Below, in pieces: positions 58,268-64,000 of a stretch of DNA of 64,000 nt (positions within the stretch are counted from its first letter, which is position 1; every line of letters starts with the position of its first letter). The notes under the pieces were generated by a model. That model saw only the letters and a list, made by a program, of their open reading frames with translations. It had not been told where the DNA came from and ran no database searches. This DNA comes from Piliocolobus tephrosceles. Taxonomy: Eukaryota > Chordata > Mammalia > Primates > Cercopithecidae. The stretch spans positions 133,148,590 through 133,212,589 of the forward strand of contig NC_045437.1 in the NCBI RefSeq assembly GCF_002776525.5, in the 5' to 3' direction. Position numbers and translations under genes: made by a program.

Positions 58268-61255
58268 ATGTTGTGTTTGTGGTACTATTTCAGAGGGCTC
58301 TGTTCTGTTCCATTGGACTATATATCTGTTTTGGTACCAGTACCCAGCTGTTTTGGTTACTGTAGCCTTGTGGTATAGTTTGAAGTCAGGTAGTGTGATG
58401 CCTCCAGCTTTGTTGTTTTGGCTTAGGATTGTCTTGGCAATGTGGGCTCTTTTTTGGTTCCATATGAACTTTAAAGTAGTTTTTTCCAATTCTGTGAAGA
58501 AAGTCATTGGTAGCTTGATAGGGATGGCATTGAATCTATAAATTACCTTGGGCAGTGTGGCCATTTTCACAATGTTGATTCTTCTTATCCATGAGCATGG
58601 AATGTTCTTCCATTTGTTTGTGTCCTCTCTCTTATTTCGTTGAGCAGTGGTTTGTAGTTCTCCTTGAAGAAGTCCTTCACATCCCTTGTAAGTTGGATTC
58701 CTAGGTATTTTATTCTCTTTGAAGTGATTGTGAATGGGAATTCACTCATGATTTGGCTCTCCATTTGTCTGTTATTGGTATATAGGAATGCTTGTGATTT
58801 CTGCACATTGATTTTGTATCCTGAGACTTTGCTGAAGTTGCTTATCAGCTTAAGGAGATTTTGGGCTGAGATGATTGGGTTTTCTCAATATACAATCATG
58901 TCATCTGCAAACGGGGACAATTTGACTTCCTCTTTTCCTAATTGAATATCCTTTATTTCTTTCTCTTGCCTGATTGCCCTGGCCAGAACTTCTAACACTA
59001 TGTTGAATAGGAGTGGTGAGAGAGGGCATCCCTGTCTTGTGCCAATTTTCAAAGGAAATGCTTTCAGTTTTTGCCCATTCAGTATGATATTGACTGTGGG
59101 TTTGTCATAAATACCTTATTATTTTGAGATATGTCCCATCAATACCTAGTTTGTTGAGAGTTTTTAGCATGAAGGGCTGTTGAATTTTGTTGAAGGCCTT
59201 TGTGCATCTATTGAGATAATCATGTGGTTTTTGTCTTTGGTTCTGTTTGTGATCGATAATGTTTATTGATTTGCATATATTGAACCAGCCTTGCCTCCCA
59301 GGGATGAAGTCAACTTGATTATGGTGGATAAGCTTTTTGATGTGCTGCTGGATTCGGTTTGCCAGTATTTTATTGAGGATTTTTGCATGGATGTTCATCA
59401 GGGATATTGGTCTAAAATTCTCTTTTTTTGTTGTGTCAGTGCCAGGCTTTGGTATCAGGATGATGTTAGCCTCATAAAATGAGTTAGGAAGGATTCCCTC
59501 TTTTTCTATCGATCTGAATAGTTTCAGAAGGAATGGTACCAGCTCCTCTTTGGACCTCTGGTTGAATTCAGCTGTGAATCCATCTGGTTCTGGACTTTTT
59601 TTGGTTGGTAGGCTATTATTGCCTCAGTTTCAGAGCCTGTTATTGGTCTATTCAGGGATGTAACTTCTTCCTGATTTAGTCTTGGGAGGGTGTATGTGTC
59701 CAGGAATTTATTCATTTCTTCTAGATTTTCTAGTTTATTTGTGTAGAAGTGTTTATAGTATTCTCTGATGGTAGTTTGTATTTCTGTGGGATTGGTGGTG
59801 ATATCCCCTTTATCATTTTTTATTGCATCTATTTGATTCTTCTCTCTTTTCTTCTTTATTTAGTCTTGCTAGCAGTCTATCAATTTTGTTGATCTTTTCA
59901 AAAAACCAGCTCCTGGATTCATTGATTATTTGAAGGGTTTTTGTGTCTCTATATCTTTCTGTTCTGCTCTGGTCTTAGTTATTGCTTGCCTTCTGCTAGC
60001 TTTTGAATTTGTTTGCTCTTGCTTCTGTAGTTCTTCTAATTGTCAATTTTAGATCTTTCCTGCTTTCTCTTGTGGGCATTTAGTGCTATAAATTTCCCTC
60101 TATACACTGCTTTAAATGTGTCCCAGAGATTCCGGTATGTTGTGTTTTTGTTCTCATTGGTTTCAAAGAACATCTTTATTTTTGCCCTCATTTTGTTATT
60201 TACCCAGTAGTCATTCAGGAGCAGGTTGTTCAGTTTTCATGTAGCTGTGCAGTTTTGAGTGAGTTTCTTAATACTGAGTTCTAATCTGATTGCACTGTGG
60301 TCTGAGAGACAGTTTGTTATGATTTCTGTTCTTTTACATTTCCTGAGGAGTGCTTTACTTCCAACTATGTGGTCAATTTTGGAGTAAGTGCAATGTGGTG
60401 CTGAGAAGAATGTATATTCTCTTGATTTGGGGTGGAGAGTTCTGTAGATGTCTATTAGGTCCACTTGGTGCAGAGCTGAGTTCAAGTCCTGGATATCCTT
60501 GTTAACTTTCTGTCTCGTTGATCTGTCTAATGTTGACAGTGGGGTGTTAAAGTCTCCCATTATTATTGTGTGGGAGTCTAAGTCTCTGTGTTGGTCTCTA
60601 AGGGCTTGCTTTATGAATCTGGGTGCTTCTGTATTGGGTGCATATATATTTAGGATAGTTAGTTCTTCTTGTTGAATTGATCCCTTTACCATTATGTAAT
60701 GGCCTTCTTTGTCTCTTCTGATCTTTGTTGGTTTAAAGTCTGTTTTATCAGAGACTAGGATTGCAACCCCTGCTTTTTTTTTTGTTTTCCATTTTTTTGT
60801 TTTCCATTTGCTTGGTAGATCTTCCTGTATCTCTTTATTTTGAACCTATGTGTGTCTGTGCATGTGACATGGGTCTCTTTAATACAGCACACTGATGGAT
60901 CTTGACTATTATCCAATTTGCCAGTCTGTGCGTTTTAATTGGAGCATTTAGCCCATTTACATTTAAGGTTAATATTGTTATGTGTGAATTTGATCCTGTC
61001 ATTATGATGTTAGCTGGTTATTTTGTTCGTCGTTTGATGCAGTTTCTTCCTAGCATTGATGGTCTTTACAATTTGGCATATTTTTGCGGTGGCTGCTACC
61101 GGTTGTTCCTTTCCATGTTTAGTGCTTCCTTCAGGAGCTCTCATAAGGCAGGCCTGGTGGTGACAAAATCTCTAAGCATTTGCTTGTCTGTAAAGGAGTT
61201 TATTTTTCCTTCACTTACGAAGCTTAGTTTGGCTGGATATGAAATTCTGGGTCGA
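58268..61255 (-). mobile_element. L1 LINE (primate type), ORF2 and end of ORF1, 3'-truncated
   Basis: Minus-strand L1. Reading from the right: end of ORF1 (RPRISYPAKLSF, LRDFVTTRPAL), ORF2 endonuclease (ILNIYAPNTEAPRFI, MGDFNTPLST, SDHSAIRLEL at 60237-60692), reverse transcriptase (ILANRIQQHIKKLIHHNQVD at 59105-59398; FADDMIVY then a stop near 58890) and the later part ending PIKLPMTFFTELEKTTLKFI at 58262-58570. The rest of ORF2 and the 3'UTR with poly(A) are missing at 58268. Several stops make it dead. Confidence 0.9.
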
Positions 61256-61269
61256 GAATTCTTTTCTTT

Positions 61270-61557
61270 ACTTTTCTTTTTTTTTTTTTTTTTTTGAGAC
61301 CCAGTCTTGCTCTGTTGCCCAGGCTGGAGTGGAGTGGCATGATCTTGGCTCACTGCAATCTCCTGCCTCAGCCTCCCAAGTAGCTGGGACTACAGGTGCT
61401 CACCACCATGTCCGGCTAATATTTTTTTGTATTTTTAGTAGAGATGGGGTTTCACTGTGTTAGCCAAGATGGTCTCGATCTCCTGACCTCATGATCTGCA
61501 CACCTCAGCCTCCCAAAGTGCTGGGATTACATGCTTGAGCCACTGCCCCCGGCTGAA
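61270..61557 (-). mobile_element. Alu SINE inserted in L1 ORF1
   Basis: Flanked by AATTCTTTTCTTTA (61256-61269, 61558-61571). Minus orientation; about 20 bases missing near CACTGCAATCTCCTGCC. Confidence 0.96.
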
Positions 61558-63348
61558 AATTCTTTTCTTTAAGAATGTTTAATATTATTGGCCTCCACTC
61601 TCTTCTGGCTTGTAGAGATTTTGCTGAGAGATCTGCTGTTAGTCTGATGTGCTTCTCTTTGTGTGTAACCAGCCCTTTCTCTGACTGCCCTTAACATTTT
61701 TTCCTTCATTTCAACTTTGGTGAATCTGAAAATTATGTGTCTTGGAGTTGCTCTTCTCAAGGAGTATATTTGTGGCATTCTCTGTATTTCCTGAATTTGA
61801 ATGTTGGCCTGCCTTGCTAGGTTGGGGAAGTTCTCCTGGATAATACCCTGAAGAGTGTTTTCCAACTTGGTTCCATTCTCCCGGTCACTTTCAGGTACAC
61901 CAATCAAACATAGATTTGGTCTTTTCACATAATCCCATATTTCTTGGAGGCTTTGTTCATTTATTTTTACTCTTTTTTTCTCTAAACTTCTCTTCTCGCT
62001 TCATTTTATTCATTTGATCTTCAATCACTGATACACTTTCTTCCACTTGATAGAATCAGCTACTGAAGCATGTGCATGCATCACATAGTTCTCATGCCAT
62101 GGTTTTCAGCTCCATCAGGTCATTTAAGGCCTTCTCTATGCTGTTTATTCTAGTTAGCATCTAATCTTTTTTCAAGATTTTTAGCTTCTTTGTGATAGGT
62201 TCGAACATCCTCCTTTAGCTCAGAGAAGTTTGTTATTACCAATCATCTGAAGCCTTCTTCTCTCAACTTGTTGAAGTCATTCTCCATCCAGCCTTGTTCC
62301 GTTGCTGGTGAGGGAGCTGCCTGCATTCCTTTGGAGGAGAAGAGGCACTCTGATTTTTAGAATTTTCAGCTTTTCTGCTCTGGTGTCTCCCTATCTTTAT
62401 GGTTTTATCTACCTTTGGTCTTTGATGATGGTGACGTACAGATGGGGTTTTGGTGTGGATGTCCTTTCTGTTTGTTAGTTTTCCTTCTAACAGTCAGGAC
62501 CCTCAGCTACAGGTCTGTTGGAGTTTGCTGGAGGTCCACTCCAGACCCTGTTTGCCTGGCTATCACCAATGGATGCTGCAGAACAGCAAATTTGCAGAAT
62601 AGCAAATGTTGCTGCCTGATCATTCCCCTGGCAGCTTTGTCTCAGAGGGGCATCCAACCATGTGAGGTGTAAGCCCCTACTGGGAGGTGCCTCCCAGTTA
62701 GGCTACTCAGGGGTCAGGGACCCACTTGAGGAGGCAGTCTGTCCATTCTCAGATCTCAAACTCCACACTGGGAGAACCACTACTGTCTTCAAAGCTGTCA
62801 GACAGGGATGTTTAAGTCTGCAGAAGTTTCTGCTGCCTTTTGTTCAGCTATGCCCTGTCCCCGGAGGTGGGGTCTACAGAGGCAGGCAGGCCTCATTGAG
62901 CTGCGGTGGTCTCCACCCAGTTTGAGTTTCCTGGCCACTTTGTTTACCTAGTCAAGCCTCAGCAATGGTGGATGCCCCTCCCCCAGCCTCACTGCTGCCT
63001 TGCAGTTTGATCTCGGACTGCTGTGCTAGCAGTGAGCAAGGCTCCGTGGGTGCAGGACCCACTGAGCCAGGTGTGGGATATAATCTCCTGGTGTGCCATT
63101 TGCTAAGATCATTGGAAAAGTGCAGTATTAGGGTGGGAGTGTCCCAATTTTTCCAGGTACCATCTGTCATGGCTTCTTTGGCTAGGAAAGGGAATTCCCC
63201 GACCTCCTGTGCTTCCCAGGTGAGGTGATGCCCTGCCTTGCTTCGGCTCACACTGAACCCAGTACCTCAGTTGGAAATGCAGAAATCATCTTTCTTCTCC
63301 GTTGCTCATGCTGGGAGCTGTAGACTGGAGCTATTCCTATTCAGCCAT
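61558..63348 (-). mobile_element. L1 LINE, ORF1 and 5'UTR (5' end present)
   Basis: Same L1 as 58268-61255. ORF1p segment CLIGVPESDRENGTKLENTL through RFTKVEMKEKML (61569-61928). From about 62330 the 5'UTR continues to 63348, where the minus strand reads AAAGATGGCTGAATAGGAAT, essentially the L1 5' end, so the insertion was full length at its 5' side. Confidence 0.9.
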
Positions 63349-64000
63349 CTTTGAACAATATCCATGTATGCCTTTCTTCTAGCAACCCTGTACTCATATA
63401 AAAGCTGCATTTTCAGTATGAGATAAAGTATTTTGTACAGAGAACAAGGTTTTTCATGCCTGCTGGCATAGCTGCAGCTTTAGCTTCTGTTTTTTTATAG
63501 TGGTCCTAACGTAGGATTCATTTATCTTGAAATGGTGGACAACCCCAGCTGCAGACCTCAGTCTATACATATCAAGTAGTTCAACTTTTTCTTGTAATGT
63601 CATGACTTTTCTCACCTTCTTGAACACTTCCAGCATCACTAGTGGCATTTTGTATGGGCCTCAGGTTGTTACTCAAGGTTTACAGTATTTCACTAAACAT
63701 AAGGAAAAATATGTGAGAACTGTCAGAGATCTTTTTACTGCTATATGCAATTTACTAGAGGGACAAACTGTTCACATGGAGATGCATAGCATCACACAAC
63801 ATTTTAAGCAGATACTCACCATACTTGGTCTCACTGCAACAGCAACAGAAAGTATCTATGAAATTATTACAACAGTACAGTATGTACTCCAGTTAATTTT
63901 ATGCAGTTGTGATTTAATACCACATCTTTATTTACATTTCTCTTGATTGCAAATAGCACAAGTATGGCATGTAAATGTGTGTGTAAGTTTTCATAAATTT
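63349..64000 (-). mobile_element. Tigger2-like DNA transposon, 5' part with transposase N terminus
   Basis: Minus-strand ORF 63648-63454 reads KVMTLQEKVELLDMYRLRSA then AGVVHHFKINESYVRTTIKK, the CENP-B/pogo-type DNA-binding helix-turn-helix of Tigger transposases. Upstream non-coding Tigger sequence continues to the window end, so its second terminal repeat is outside. Fossil: the frame ends at the L1 junction. Confidence 0.88.

Noticed and set aside
60237..60692. Intact-looking endonuclease ORF
   Set aside because: It is a fragment of L1 ORF2 inside a dead L1, not a cellular gene.
63454..63648. Helix-turn-helix ORF resembling a CENP-B/JRK-type gene
   Set aside because: It is the N terminus of a decayed Tigger transposase cut off by an L1, with no supporting exon structure.
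1..64000. CRISPR arrays, operons, phage or plasmid modules
   Set aside because: Nothing prokaryotic in the window; repeats are primate transposons and microsatellites.

Overview
This is mammalian, specifically primate, nuclear DNA. It has spliced genes with GT/AG introns, dense Alu SINEs, L1/L2 LINEs, MIRs, MaLR LTRs and Tigger/hAT DNA transposons. Several young Alu copies (e.g. 26561-26863, 32879-33021, 43914-44214) carry a variant of the AluY sequence (GTGGCCGGATCTCAGCTCAC, CTCGCCCAGCTAG and GGCTTGAGCC read on the Alu-antisense strand) that I associate with the AluYR-type subfamilies of Old World monkeys. My best guess is therefore a cercopithecid monkey draft assembly. A 100-N gap sits at 15217-15316.

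Two protein-coding genes are present, arranged tail to tail as in the human 5q33.3 locus. (1) ADAM19, + strand, 691-~13385: only the last five coding exons (transmembrane segment plus the proline-rich SH3-binding cytoplasmic tail, stop at 9751-9753) and a 3.6 kb 3'UTR ending near an ATTAAA signal at 13358. Upstream exons lie left of the window. (2) NIPAL4 (ichthyin), - strand, start codon 31419-31421, stop 17917-17919, six coding exons encoding 404 residues, 3'UTR to about 16150. It is complete, with all splice junctions in phase and a CpG-rich promoter around 31.3-31.8 kb. About 2.8 kb separates the two poly(A) sites. ADAM19 is a membrane metalloprotease and NIPAL4 a nine-pass NIPA-family Mg2+ transporter-like protein of keratinocytes. 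I see no functional link between them beyond adjacency.

From about 31.8 kb to the right end there is no gene I can support. This is the intergenic region upstream of NIPAL4, toward CYFIP2 in the human order. It is an archive of nested transposons: MIR/L2 remnants and Alus (32-43 kb); an L1M 3' end split by an Alu (43.5-44.3 kb); a MER5A-like element inside a hAT-like element (35.7-36.2 kb); an old minus-strand L1 (about 51.9-57.2 kb) carrying two MaLR LTRs in opposite orientations, one of which holds an Alu; and a Tigger2-like transposon (57230 to beyond the end) split by a minus-strand L1 (58268-63348) that itself contains an Alu in ORF1.

The least expected structure is a ~455 bp inverted duplication inside NIPAL4 intron 4 (19679-20130 versus 21521-21979). 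A second, more diverged inverted repeat lies in the ADAM19 3'UTR. No previously undescribed protein system is visible. The novelty here is structural.
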